The notes beneath the pieces are model-generated. The model was not told the DNA's origin, ran no database searches, and saw only the letters and a list, made by a program, of their open reading frames with translations. From Flavobacterium limicola (GTDB taxonomy: Bacteria > Bacteroidota > Bacteroidia > Flavobacteriales > Flavobacteriaceae): a stretch of 64,000 nt of DNA. Position numbers and translations under genes: made by a program. Shown one piece after another: positions 27,558 through 35,269 of the stretch (position 1 is its first letter; each line of letters opens with the position of its first letter). Location: positions 744,001-808,000 of the forward strand of contig NZ_RBXA01000001.1 of assembly GCF_003634755.1 (NCBI RefSeq). The letters run 5' to 3'.

Positions 27558-30052
27558 AGCCCTAGATTAAGAACGAAACTTATTTTTACCGCTATGTTAT
27601 CTTGAAATTTACTCAACTGATTCGGACCATAACGGTAAAACCCGCCTAATCCTAATCCTTTGTAAATTTGGTTCAATTCTATTCCAGATTCGAAATAACC
27701 TTTGTCCAAGGTTTTGTAATCCAATCCAACATGTTGTTCTGGGTTTTGTAAATTCCCCCAAGCCATTCTTGAAACAAGAACTAAGGAAGGTTTTACTTTT
27801 TTGAATAGTGTTACGCGGCTAAAGCCATGTTTGAATTGAAAATAAGCATATTCACTGGAGAAAAATTCATTAAAAAACATGGTTTCAAAACTGTTTTTCC
27901 CTGCAAAAGTGATTCTCTGCATGATGGTTTCCTTGGTGATATTATTAGGAGACGTATTGTACAAATGTGTCAGCGGTACATCGCCAAGAGCATAACCGGC
28001 TTCAAAAAGCAGACTTGTTTTTTGACCGTTTAAATATTTTTTTTCATACTCTGTTTTAAAATCTAATTTGCTGAATTCAAAATCATTTTGCAGAACCTTA
28101 GGCAGGGACTGTGTGTATTGAAAAGTGAATTTCGGGAAACGTTTCTCTACTTCAATTCGTCCCGTAGGCGTTTGCATGTAATCACTGAATGGACTCCAGC
28201 GCAAAGAAACCATCGCGGTGGTCATAACATAACTTGTATATAATTTCTCGTTTAAGTTGTATATATAATTGAATTTAGGTTCTATTGCGGCACGGGAAAG
28301 TTCCCAGAAGCTTTCGGTTTTTGGAATAATTTTCGTTTCTATAAATGTTTTCCAACTTACATAATTGTAAAATGTACTGATGTTTATTGGTCTTGGATCA
28401 TAGATTTTGAATGCTTTTTTCTCAATTGTAAACACGCTGCTTGCAATTTCCCGAACATCATCAGTATAGGAAACGCCAATCCAGGAATTCGAAAATTTAC
28501 CTACACGAGTCGCCATTCCCAAATTGTATTTGAAATTGCCATCCTTTGTTCCATAAGCGGTGTAGCCTTCGATTCTGAATTTTTTTGAAAACCGTTCATT
28601 GGTCACTCCGCCAATTCCCAATCTAAATCCTTCGTAATTATTATAACTGAACAATTTGCGTAAGTCTAAATCAAATTTTCCTATTGGCAAATACCCGTTG
28701 ATGATTTTTCGTCCAAAACGGATGCGACTTTCAATTCGTTTTTTGGAAGAAATACTGTCTAATGCCAAATACGTTTTTTGGTTTCGGCTGTCCAAGCTGT
28801 CTTTTCTGTAGGTGTTCCAAAAATTTTCCGGTTTGTTAATCGCATCGTCTTTGATTTCGATATAAATAGCCGATTTTTTAATTTGTATTGGAGTATTATA
28901 CTGAATTTCAAAATTATTCGTGTGTGAAAGTAAATAGGTAAAATCTGAAGCGACTTTTTTTCTTTCTTTAAAATCTTGTTCTACATCGCCATCAAATTGA
29001 ATCGTTCCGCCAAGGATTTTTATATCGTCATCATTCTTGCCTTTTACAATTTTAAAGGTTTTGTCTGTTGGGAACCATAATTTTTCATTGGGAATGTACT
29101 TAAAATCATGTATTCCACTAATGTCAAGAACGCCTTTTATGCGCATTACCGCTTTGGCGACAGCAAAATTATTTTGGTCAATATAGAGTACGCCTTCCAA
29201 TCCTGACGCTCTTCTTTTTTTCTTGTTCTTGAAGTAAATCATGTAGGTATTTCTACCGTCAATGAGGAGTGAATCCAAGAGTTTGTAGTTGTAATCGTTT
29301 AGCGCATCATTGGCAATAGGACTGTTGTATTTGGTTTCAAAAAGCTCGTAGCTGGAATCGTAAATAGAGAAAGACTGCAAGTTAAAAGCAATAATTTCAT
29401 AAACAGGTTGCTTGAAACCCGCCATTTTGGTACCTAATATTGTTTCTTTTAATCGAGCATTGGCAAATTGATATTGGGATACTTTTTCGGTTTGAAACAG
29501 ATGTTGTTTACTAATGACGTCTTTAAATTTATAATCGGAGGAGTCAATTTTTGAGAATTGTTTTCCATTAGACTTTTGGACAAAAACAGAATCGATTCTT
29601 CCATCAATAGAATCAGGATTTGCAGTTACAATGAGTTTATTGTAGGATTTGAACTCAAAACTACGAAGTTTTTTTTGGGGATTATTATTGTTTTTATTTT
29701 CGATTACTTTCTTTATAATCGCCAAAGCCGGGTTTTCGCTTGGAACGACCACTTCATTCAAATCATCCGTTTTTTGGGAAAGAACGACAACATAATAATT
29801 TTTGTTTTTTTCGAGGGCAATTCTAGTTTTGGTGAAACCAATATAAGAAATGTCAAAAGCTGTAAAGGGAATTGCGGTTACAATGCTAAACTTTCCGTCG
29901 ACATCAGAGATGGTATTTAGGCCATTATTTGTGGTAATCGTGGCAAACGGCAACGGTTTGTTGCTTGTAGATTCTTTCACAATTCCATTGACCTGAAATT
30001 GCGCCTGTAGCGTAAGCGTTAAAAAAAAGAATAACAAACACAATTGCTTCAT
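27554..30052 (-). CDS. DUF5686 outer-membrane protein with carboxypeptidase-like N-terminal domain
   Basis: An 832-residue exported protein: signal peptide (1-18), a CarboxypepD_reg-like beta-sandwich (about 20-105, V-N-G-I-V-K-E-S...S-D-V-D-G-K-F), then the long DUF5686 region ending in beta strands and a C-terminal V-L-N-L-G-L, consistent with an outer-membrane barrel. Common in Bacteroidetes; function unknown. It lies downstream of the frr remnant, so in the ancestral layout it probably followed frr directly. Confidence 0.85.
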   Translation of the reverse strand: MKQLCLLFFFLTLTLQAQFQVNGIVKESTSNKPLPFATITTNNGLNTISDVDGKFSIVTAIPFTAFDISYIGFTKTRIALEKNKNYYVVVLSQKTDDLNEVVVPSENPALAIIKKVIENKNNNNPQKKLRSFEFKSYNKLIVTANPDSIDGRIDSVFVQKSNGKQFSKIDSSDYKFKDVISKQHLFQTEKVSQYQFANARLKETILGTKMAGFKQPVYEIIAFNLQSFSIYDSSYELFETKYNSPIANDALNDYNYKLLDSLLIDGRNTYMIYFKNKKKRRASGLEGVLYIDQNNFAVAKAVMRIKGVLDISGIHDFKYIPNEKLWFPTDKTFKIVKGKNDDDIKILGGTIQFDGDVEQDFKERKKVASDFTYLLSHTNNFEIQYNTPIQIKKSAIYIEIKDDAINKPENFWNTYRKDSLDSRNQKTYLALDSISSKKRIESRIRFGRKIINGYLPIGKFDLDLRKLFSYNNYEGFRLGIGGVTNERFSKKFRIEGYTAYGTKDGNFKYNLGMATRVGKFSNSWIGVSYTDDVREIASSVFTIEKKAFKIYDPRPINISTFYNYVSWKTFIETKIIPKTESFWELSRAAIEPKFNYIYNLNEKLYTSYVMTTAMVSLRWSPFSDYMQTPTGRIEVEKRFPKFTFQYTQSLPKVLQNDFEFSKLDFKTEYEKKYLNGQKTSLLFEAGYALGDVPLTHLYNTSPNNITKETIMQRITFAGKNSFETMFFNEFFSSEYAYFQFKHGFSRVTLFKKVKPSLVLVSRMAWGNLQNPEQHVGLDYKTLDKGYFESGIELNQIYKGLGLGGFYRYGPNQLSKFQDNIAVKISFVLNLGL

Positions 30053-30113
30053 AAATAGGGTTTACTGCAAAACGGGTATAATTTCATTTTGGTATCGCAA
30101 AAATAGCAATAAA

Positions 30114-30184
30114 AAAATCCGTCTCGTTGAACTGCCTCCAAATAGTGTCTAACTTTTTGGAGGCAGTTCAACGAGACGGATTTT
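30114..30184. terminator. Very long perfect hairpin, probable terminator
   Basis: A 29-bp perfect inverted repeat (arms 30114-30142 and 30156-30184, 13-nt loop) with A/T tracts at both ends. It lies between the DUF5686 start and the frr remnant, where the terminator of the ancestral frr transcript would be. The stem is unusually long for a plain terminator and may derive from a mobile element. Confidence 0.65.
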
Positions 30185-30204
30185 AAATATATTTTGAAAG
30201 GTAA

Positions 30205-30281
30205 TTACACTTTCATAATTTCAGCTTCTTTCACAACCAAAAGTTCATCTATTTTACGGATTAAAGCGTTGGTTAAGTTTT
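30205..30281 (-). pseudogene. Duplicated 3' end of frr (possible attL)
   Basis: Positions 30210-30281 match 33864-33935, inside intact frr, at 64 of 72 bases without gaps. The fragment still encodes the last residues of ribosome recycling factor (I-R-K-I-D-E-L-L-V-V-K-E-A-E-I-M-K-V then stop). It differs in protein only at two residues just before (A-L instead of S-Y). The other changes are silent, so the two ends evolved under selection in separate genomes. It lacks the rest of the gene. Best explained as the host's original frr end, displaced when an element integrated there. Confidence 0.85.
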
Positions 30282-30322
30282 ACATTAGATCTTTTGAGTC
30301 TATGCTAAATCCGTTATATGAT

Positions 30323-30799
30323 TTATTTTATTTGACCTTTTGTATATTCTTTGTATGCTCTCTTTGCAATAGAATCTAGTTCTCTGCTCGCAAAATAGCA
30401 TAAACACGTTTGTGAAATATGTTTTTTGTTTTTGGTAAGCTCATCATCATAATATTCAGCAGCTGGTAAGCCTTGTATTATTTTTTTACTATCTGATTTA
30501 ATTTTAGACCACAATGTCATGGGAATATTATCTGCATTAATGAAAGAGTCTTCTTTCTGAATTAATTTGAAAATAGAATCATTTTTATAGCCTTGAAATA
30601 AACAATCAAAAAAGGCATTTTCTTTATATTCTATTACCCAACCGTTTTTAGGGCTCGGTTTATTTTTTGAATATCCTGGATAAAAAAAAGCGTCTCCATA
30701 ATAAGTATTGAGGTCTGTGCTGCCTTTAATGCTTGAACAGGAAAATATGGTTAAAATAACCCCCGTTGCTAATGCTGTTTTTACTAGTCTAATATCCAT
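30323..30799 (-). CDS. Lipoprotein, possible Tai4-like immunity protein
   Basis: A 158-residue protein with a lipoprotein signal (M-D-I-R-L-V-K...L-T-I-F-S-C, lipid Cys at about 20). The mature part is helical with cysteines (F-F-D-C-L and T-C-L-C-Y-F) and ends S-R-E-L-D-S-I-A-K-R-A-Y, reminiscent of Tai4-type periplasmic immunity proteins. Its start overlaps the end of the amidase-like fragment upstream by 16 bp, an effector-immunity arrangement. A longer TTG-start reading to 30847 would spoil the signal peptide. Immunity is inferred mainly from context. Confidence 0.6.
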   Translation of the reverse strand: MDIRLVKTALATGVILTIFSCSSIKGSTDLNTYYGDAFFYPGYSKNKPSPKNGWVIEYKENAFFDCLFQGYKNDSIFKLIQKEDSFINADNIPMTLWSKIKSDSKKIIQGLPAAEYYDDELTKNKKHISQTCLCYFASRELDSIAKRAYKEYTKGQIK

Positions 30800-30931
30800 A
30801 TATCTATTCTTTGTATTGGTAAATTGAAAAAGCAGTAAAATGGACAATCACCGAAACCCTTACTATTTGTGAATAAAAGATCTGAATGACCTGATGCGCT
30901 AGTTTTATCATATTCTTCGGTTTTAAGCCCC
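30784..30931 (-). pseudogene. Truncated Tae4-like amidase effector (C-terminal ~48 residues)
   Basis: The minus-strand frame encodes ...S-A-S-G-H-S-D-L-L-F...G-D-C-P-F-Y...R-I-D-I-W-I-L-D then a stop. An S-G-H-x-D-L motif followed by a cysteine and a final x-W-x-L resembles the C terminus of Tae4-type peptidoglycan amidases, where this His is catalytic. The stop overlaps the start of the following lipoprotein, which supports real coding history. The N-terminal two thirds, including the catalytic Cys, are missing; the frame runs into the inverted-repeat element at 30926. The family call is tentative. Confidence 0.45.
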
Positions 30932-31066
30932 TTCTGGCGAGAGCGTCCCGCTCGTGAACACAATTTATACTGCAACATACTTCAAAAGAAAGCTAATTAC
31001 TAGCACAAACCTCAATACTATTATTCATTAAGAATTATCACGAGCGGGACGCTCATGCCAGCAGGG
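30926..31066. mobile_element. MITE-like element with ~32-bp terminal inverted repeats
   Basis: The left end (30926-30957) and the reverse complement of the right end (31037-31066) share a C-C-C-C-t-[tg]-C-T-G-G-C core followed by the identical GAGCGTCCCGCTCGTGA. About 80 bp of AT-rich, non-coding DNA lies between. No transposase is encoded. It abuts the truncated amidase gene. It may be a non-autonomous transposable element or a repeat of rearranging toxin loci; no clear target duplication was seen. Confidence 0.5.
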
Positions 31067-31113
31067 GAATTTAAGATTTTAAAGCGTCACAGTAAAAACA
31101 TATTGAACTCACA

Positions 31114-31713
31114 TTAATAAATAATATTAGGGTCATCGTAAATTTCTTTTATCCTCCAACTCCCCTCTTTGTTTTGCATTAATATGGCTTTTTGCATTGG
31201 ATGGTTAGAATACTTACCTAAAGTAAATGTTTTAAAAAATATGAGTACAAATTCCTTATCTGACGTGATTATCGGCTTAGAGATCGCAATACCTTCATCT
31301 CCAAAGTATCTTTTGGAAAGATGACTTTTAAAGTTTTTGATGGCTCTTGCATTTGCTAATTTTAATTTCAATCCCTGAAAATTATTTTTCCTCCACAATT
31401 GACTTATGGTATCTTTTTTATGTTTTTCTTTTAATTTTGTGATTTCCAAGGAGTCAATAGGCCATGTAAAAGGAGGATTGGACTCTGGTCTAATTCTTAT
31501 CATGTCACCTAAACGAATATTTTTATCTTGATACGCTTTTTCGTAATACTCTAATGATACCAATGTTTGTAAAGACTCCTTCATTACAACCTTAATATAA
31601 GGTAATTTAATAAGTTGATTCTTTAAAAGTTCGTTTACTACGTTTTTTTCCATTTTGGAAGTAGAGCAAGATATTAGTAATATGCTACAAATTAAACTTA
31701 TTATAGTTTTCAT
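31114..31713 (-). CDS. Hypothetical lipoprotein
   Basis: A 199-residue protein with a clear lipoprotein signal peptide (M-K-T-I-I-S-L-I-C-S-I-L-L-I-S-C, lipid Cys 16). The mature part is basic and contains paired strands near the C terminus (E-F-V-L-I-F-F-K-T-F then G-S-W-R-I-K-E-I-Y). I do not recognise a family. It starts 11 bp after the HEXXH protein gene ends and is almost certainly co-transcribed; as a small lipoprotein behind a putative secreted enzyme it could be an immunity protein, which is inference only. Confidence 0.65.
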   Translation of the reverse strand: MKTIISLICSILLISCSTSKMEKNVVNELLKNQLIKLPYIKVVMKESLQTLVSLEYYEKAYQDKNIRLGDMIRIRPESNPPFTWPIDSLEITKLKEKHKKDTISQLWRKNNFQGLKLKLANARAIKNFKSHLSKRYFGDEGIAISKPIITSDKEFVLIFFKTFTLGKYSNHPMQKAILMQNKEGSWRIKEIYDDPNIIY

Positions 31714-31724
31714 AATTTATAATT

Positions 31725-32828
31725 TTAGTTACAAGGACTTCCTTTGGGAGTTGCTGCTCCTCTAGGAGCATTGGAGTCTTCTGCATTTCGATTATTTTCT
31801 ATTCTATTTCTGTCTGGGGAATTTTTAGGATATTTGTCATTAAAATATTGTAGACCATACATCGTTGACATTGCAATGTCTTCATAAAATTGTAAAGACA
31901 AACCGGGTTTAAATTCTTGTAAAATTGCAGCTATTTTCGGAACATAATTGTCAAACATTTGTGCATGTTGTGCATCGATTGTGCCAATATATGTTTTTGT
32001 AACGTATTTTTCATATAAACAATCATAATTATCATACGCACAATTATTTCCATTATTGTGAAAATCATCAAATAAAGCGAAGAAATGAGCATGAATTAAC
32101 TCATGTATTATGATTGCAGCTACTGCTATATCTGTAGGAGGTTTTTGATTGTTATCTGTGCCTTTTATATATGTTTCTCTAATAGTTATGAGATAATTAT
32201 TTTTGCTTAGCCACTTAGTATCCGCAATTGCTGCTGAATTATTTGGTGTTCCCATTACCATTTGTATTTTATATGTTCCATTTTCAGGGATGCCAAATTT
32301 TTCAAAGATACTTGCAATGTCATTTTGATTTAATTTTTTTAATTTATCCAGAACTCCCTTCGTACAAGGATCAAGTTTACTATCATCAATTTCATCTTCT
32401 ATTGCTTCGGCAATTAATTTATTTTTTGTGTTTTCAAATGTTGCACTAGGATTTTCATTCATAAAATTAACCGCATTATTGATTAGTTCAATTTTTTCCA
32501 AACTAGTTATTTCATCCAAAATACTTTTCTGTGTCAAAGGATCAAGTTTTGACAAAAATTCACCATGAAAAAGTAAAAATTGAAAACTACTGAACTTAAA
32601 ATTATTAATTGCATCAGGTTCATAAGAAGTCCCATTATATTGGTTGAATAACAATGGTATGTTACTAAAAGCATACGTTAGCGCGATTTGATTAGATTGG
32701 GTTAAGCCTCCATTTGTTCCTATCCAATAATTTGTGTAAGCTAAAAGCCATTCAGTACCGTCTACGACTCCTTTAATCTCATTATTTGAAATGTATAGGC
32801 TACTAATGAATTGATTGATCTGCAACAT
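31725..32828 (-). CDS. HEXXH metallopeptidase-like lipoprotein, C-terminal part (frameshifted)
   Basis: From the first ATG this gives 367 residues, but the same frame is coding-like up to about 33218, adding ~125 residues (T-S-I-I-K-I-E-D-P...C-L-Q-I-G-Y-Y-D-D). It therefore continues the lipoprotein frame at 33200-33643 after a -1 shift at 33215-33218 (an A4 run on the coding strand). Near residue 240 it carries H-E-L-I-H-A-H, a zincin HEXXH motif, preceded by a conserved-looking D-P-C-T-K-G-V-L-D-K-L helix. Probably a cell-surface or secreted peptidase; substrate unknown. Either disrupted or read by frameshifting. Confidence 0.6.
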   Translation of the reverse strand: MLQINQFISSLYISNNEIKGVVDGTEWLLAYTNYWIGTNGGLTQSNQIALTYAFSNIPLLFNQYNGTSYEPDAINNFKFSSFQFLLFHGEFLSKLDPLTQKSILDEITSLEKIELINNAVNFMNENPSATFENTKNKLIAEAIEDEIDDSKLDPCTKGVLDKLKKLNQNDIASIFEKFGIPENGTYKIQMVMGTPNNSAAIADTKWLSKNNYLITIRETYIKGTDNNQKPPTDIAVAAIIIHELIHAHFFALFDDFHNNGNNCAYDNYDCLYEKYVTKTYIGTIDAQHAQMFDNYVPKIAAILQEFKPGLSLQFYEDIAMSTMYGLQYFNDKYPKNSPDRNRIENNRNAEDSNAPRGAATPKGSPCN

Positions 32829-33199
32829 GTTTTGTACTGCGGGATCACTTAAATCGCCACTCTCATAATAATTAGGTGCAAAAATATTTAAACCAGTACT
32901 TTCGCTAGTTACACCACCGCCAGTTGTTGCTCCTGTATTACCTGAATAAGAATCACTAGGCGCAGTATTGTATTGATTCCATTGAGATGCTTGAGGCGTA
33001 AAATCTGATACTCCACCGGTTGAGCAAGCACTATCAATAACTTTAAAAACCTTAATTGTGGCTCTTGTTCTACCGTCGCTTTCATAACAACTTGGTCTGC
33101 CATCTAGATTGTTTTGGCATACTTCAACATCATCGTAATACCCTATTTGTAAGCAACCACCATTAGTTGTCCTGTGTGTTTTTAATGGATCTTCTATTT

Positions 33200-33643
33200 T
33201 TATAATTGATGTACTTTTATGGCACGAATAAAATCATCACTATTGTTAATTTGGTTTACTTGTTTATTTAAATAATAGGTCACCAAATAACTTTGAGGTT
33301 TTTCATTTTCTTTACATTCAACTACAATGTTCTGTTGAAAGGTTGCAGTAGGAACTTGAAAAATACGAAAAGAGAACGTTTCGTCATTGTTTTTTCTTTT
33401 AATGTATCGAATACTTTTTAAATCTATATCGTAATTAGATGCTGAGTTTATATCTTTATTTTTAGAAGTTGCTATGACTTTTTTAAGCTTAGCGGACTCA
33501 ATAAAAGCTTTATTATTTATCTTTTTTAAGTCTTGAAAAGTAATCTCTTCATAGCTATAATCCCTTACATTACGGTTTGAGTCACTTTCTATAAGGAGCT
33601 CTTCCGTACTGCAAGACTGCAAAACACACAAAATTAATCCCAT
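33200..33643 (-). CDS. Lipoprotein N-terminal part of the HEXXH protein (phase-variable start)
   Basis: The 147-residue frame holds a lipobox (C-V-L-Q-S-C-S-T-E-E) and a ~130-residue N-terminal domain. Its internal ATG at 33643 leaves a signal peptide without positive charge. The natural start is the ATG at 33713: it would give M-K-T-N-K-Q repeats, then L-K-W-L-V-P-V-L-I-M-G-L before the lipobox. Between lies (AAAC)8; with 8 copies the 33713 start reads into a stop after 12 sense codons, and with 7 or 10 copies it is in frame. The gene appears switched off in this sequence. The downstream part continues at 31725-33218 in another frame. Confidence 0.65.
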   Translation of the reverse strand: MGLILCVLQSCSTEELLIESDSNRNVRDYSYEEITFQDLKKINNKAFIESAKLKKVIATSKNKDINSASNYDIDLKSIRYIKRKNNDETFSFRIFQVPTATFQQNIVVECKENEKPQSYLVTYYLNKQVNQINNSDDFIRAIKVHQL

Positions 33644-33677
33644 AATAAGTACAGGGACGAGCCACTTTAAATTAAGA

Positions 33678-33709
33678 GTTTGTTTGTTTGTTTGTTTGTT
33701 TGTTTGTTT
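33678..33709 (-). repeat. Tetranucleotide repeat (GTTT)8, coding strand (AAAC)8
   Basis: Eight perfect tandem copies start four bases after the A of the ATG at 33713, inside the predicted N-region of a lipoprotein signal peptide. Copy-number change by slipped-strand mispairing would shift the reading frame, as in contingency loci. In-frame reading requires a copy number of 1 modulo 3; the sequence has 8. Confidence 0.9.
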
Positions 33710-33762
33710 TCATATTTTTTGGTTAGTTAATATTCTATAAAAATAAGAAATATTTTATAAAT

Positions 33763-33788
33763 TATAATACCCACTTTTAATGATATTT
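33763..33788 (-). repeat. Short conserved motif upstream of the lipoprotein gene
   Basis: The minus strand reads AAATATCATTAAAAGTGGGT followed by ATTATA, matching 14040-14065 at all but three positions. It lies 50 bp before ATG 33713 and may be part of the promoter or an element boundary. Confidence 0.5.
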
Positions 33789-33792
33789 ACAA

Positions 33793-33833
33793 AAAACAAA
33801 AAACCCATCCAATTATACTAACTGGACGGGTTT
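33793..33833 (-). terminator. Terminator of frr
   Basis: The minus strand forms AAACCCGTCCA...TGGATGGGTTT followed by TTTGTTTTTTG, 26 bp after the frr stop. It separates frr from the island genes, so those need their own promoter. Confidence 0.8.
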
Positions 33834-33858
33834 CAAATGGGTAGGATTTGAGATTGTT

Positions 33859-34422
33859 TTAGACTTTCATGATTTCAGCTTCTTTCACCACTAAAAGTTC
33901 ATCTATTTTACGGATATAACTATTGGTTAAGTTTTGAACTTCTTCTTCGGCAGTTTTGCAAATGTCCTCGGATGTTCCGTCTTTTTCAAGTTTTTTAATT
34001 TCTGTATTGGCATCTTTCCTTGCATTTCGAATCCCAACTTTAGCATCTTCGGCTTCTACTTTGGCTTGTTTGGCAAGATCGCGTCTTCTTTCCTCCGTTA
34101 ATGCGGGAACGCTAATGATGATTACATCGCCGTTATTCATTGGATTAAAACCAATATTAGCCACCATAATTGCTTTTTCAATTACTTGCAGCATATTTTT
34201 TTCAAAAGGTTGCAACGTAATTGTTCTGGCATCAGGTACACTAATTTTTGATACTTGAGAAAGTGGTGTTGCTGATCCGTAATAATCTACAAAAACACTT
34301 CCAAGCATTGCCGGAGATGCTTTTCCAGCACGAATATTCAAAAATTCTTTTTCTAAATGCGCAATAGAACCTGTCATAGATTCCTTGGTACTGTCTAATA
34401 TAAATTCAATTTCTTCAGTCAT
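33859..34422 (-). CDS. frr: Ribosome recycling factor
   Basis: A 187-residue RRF, which with EF-G splits post-termination ribosomes. It shows R-A-G-K-A-S-P near 33, V-P-D-A-R-T-I-T near 68, and the basic R-R-D-L-A-K-Q motif at the core of the three-helix bundle. The frame is open to 34473, but ATG 34422 (M-T-E-E-I-E-F) matches the family length. The last 72 bp are duplicated at 30210-30281, so the present 3' end may have been supplied by an integrating element. It follows pyrH on the minus strand, the usual bacterial order. Confidence 0.96.
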   Translation of the reverse strand: MTEEIEFILDSTKESMTGSIAHLEKEFLNIRAGKASPAMLGSVFVDYYGSATPLSQVSKISVPDARTITLQPFEKNMLQVIEKAIMVANIGFNPMNNGDVIIISVPALTEERRRDLAKQAKVEAEDAKVGIRNARKDANTEIKKLEKDGTSEDICKTAEEEVQNLTNSYIRKIDELLVVKEAEIMKV

Positions 34423-34493
34423 TTTTTTAGGTTTTGGGTTTTGGTTTTTAGATGTTTGGAGCAATCCAAGCACCTAAAACCAAGAACCATTAA

Positions 34494-35201
34494 CTATATA
34501 TTTACTACGGTTCCTATATTTTCTCCTTCACATATTTTCAGTAGATTCCCTACTTTATTCATGTCAAAAACTACAATTGGTAATTTGTTTTCCTGACTTA
34601 ATGTAAATGCGGTGGTATCCATTACATTCAATCCTTTTTTAAGAACATCGTCAAAGGAAATGAAATCGAATTTCACCGCCGATGCATTTTTTTCAGGATC
34701 ACAATCATACACACCATCTACACGAGTTCCTTTCAGGATAACATTGGCATTTATTTCAATACCACGTAAAACTGCTGCAGTGTCAGTTGTGAAATATGGA
34801 TTTCCGGTTCCGGCTCCAAAAATTACAATTCTTCCTTTTTCAAGGTGACGATCCGCTCTTCTTTTGATATAAGGTTCTGCTATGGATTCCATTTTTAATG
34901 CCGTTTGCAAGCGGGTTTTCATACCTTTTTCTTCCAGTGCGCCTTGCAAAGCCATTCCGTTGATCACCGTGGCTAACATTCCCATATAATCTCCTTGCAC
35001 TCTGTCCATTCCTGCACTTGCGCCAGCAACTCCTCTAAAAATATTCCCACCACCTATTACAATAGCGATTTCTACTCCTTTATCATGAATTTGCTTGATT
35101 TCGTCAGCATATTCAGCAAGTCTTTTTGGGTCAATTCCGTATTGCAAGTCGCCCATTAAAGCTTCGCCACTTAGTTTTAGAAGAATTCTTTTGTATTTCA
35201 T
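34494..35201 (-). CDS. pyrH: UMP kinase
   Basis: A 235-residue hexameric bacterial UMP kinase of the amino-acid-kinase fold, phosphorylating UMP to UDP. Diagnostic are the N-terminal [23 protein letters not shown] near 55, and the [13 protein letters not shown] stretch near 135. Paired with frr 71 bp downstream. Confidence 0.97.
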   Translation of the reverse strand: MKYKRILLKLSGEALMGDLQYGIDPKRLAEYADEIKQIHDKGVEIAIVIGGGNIFRGVAGASAGMDRVQGDYMGMLATVINGMALQGALEEKGMKTRLQTALKMESIAEPYIKRRADRHLEKGRIVIFGAGTGNPYFTTDTAAVLRGIEINANVILKGTRVDGVYDCDPEKNASAVKFDFISFDDVLKKGLNVMDTTAFTLSQENKLPIVVFDMNKVGNLLKICEGENIGTVVNI

Positions 35202-35269
35202 GTGTGTGTTGAGTTGATTGGTGCAAATATAGAATATTCTTTTTTTTTTAATATAATGTTGCTTAAATT

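Noticed and set aside
32909..33103. 64-residue minus-strand ORF between the two lipoprotein parts
   Set aside because: It is a shadow in another frame. The frame that continues the HEXXH protein through this stretch has better composition and no stops.
33678..33709. The (GTTT)8 tract as a CRISPR-like or simple noise repeat
   Set aside because: It has no spacers and lies exactly in the coding start of a lipoprotein, so it is treated as a phase-variation tract.
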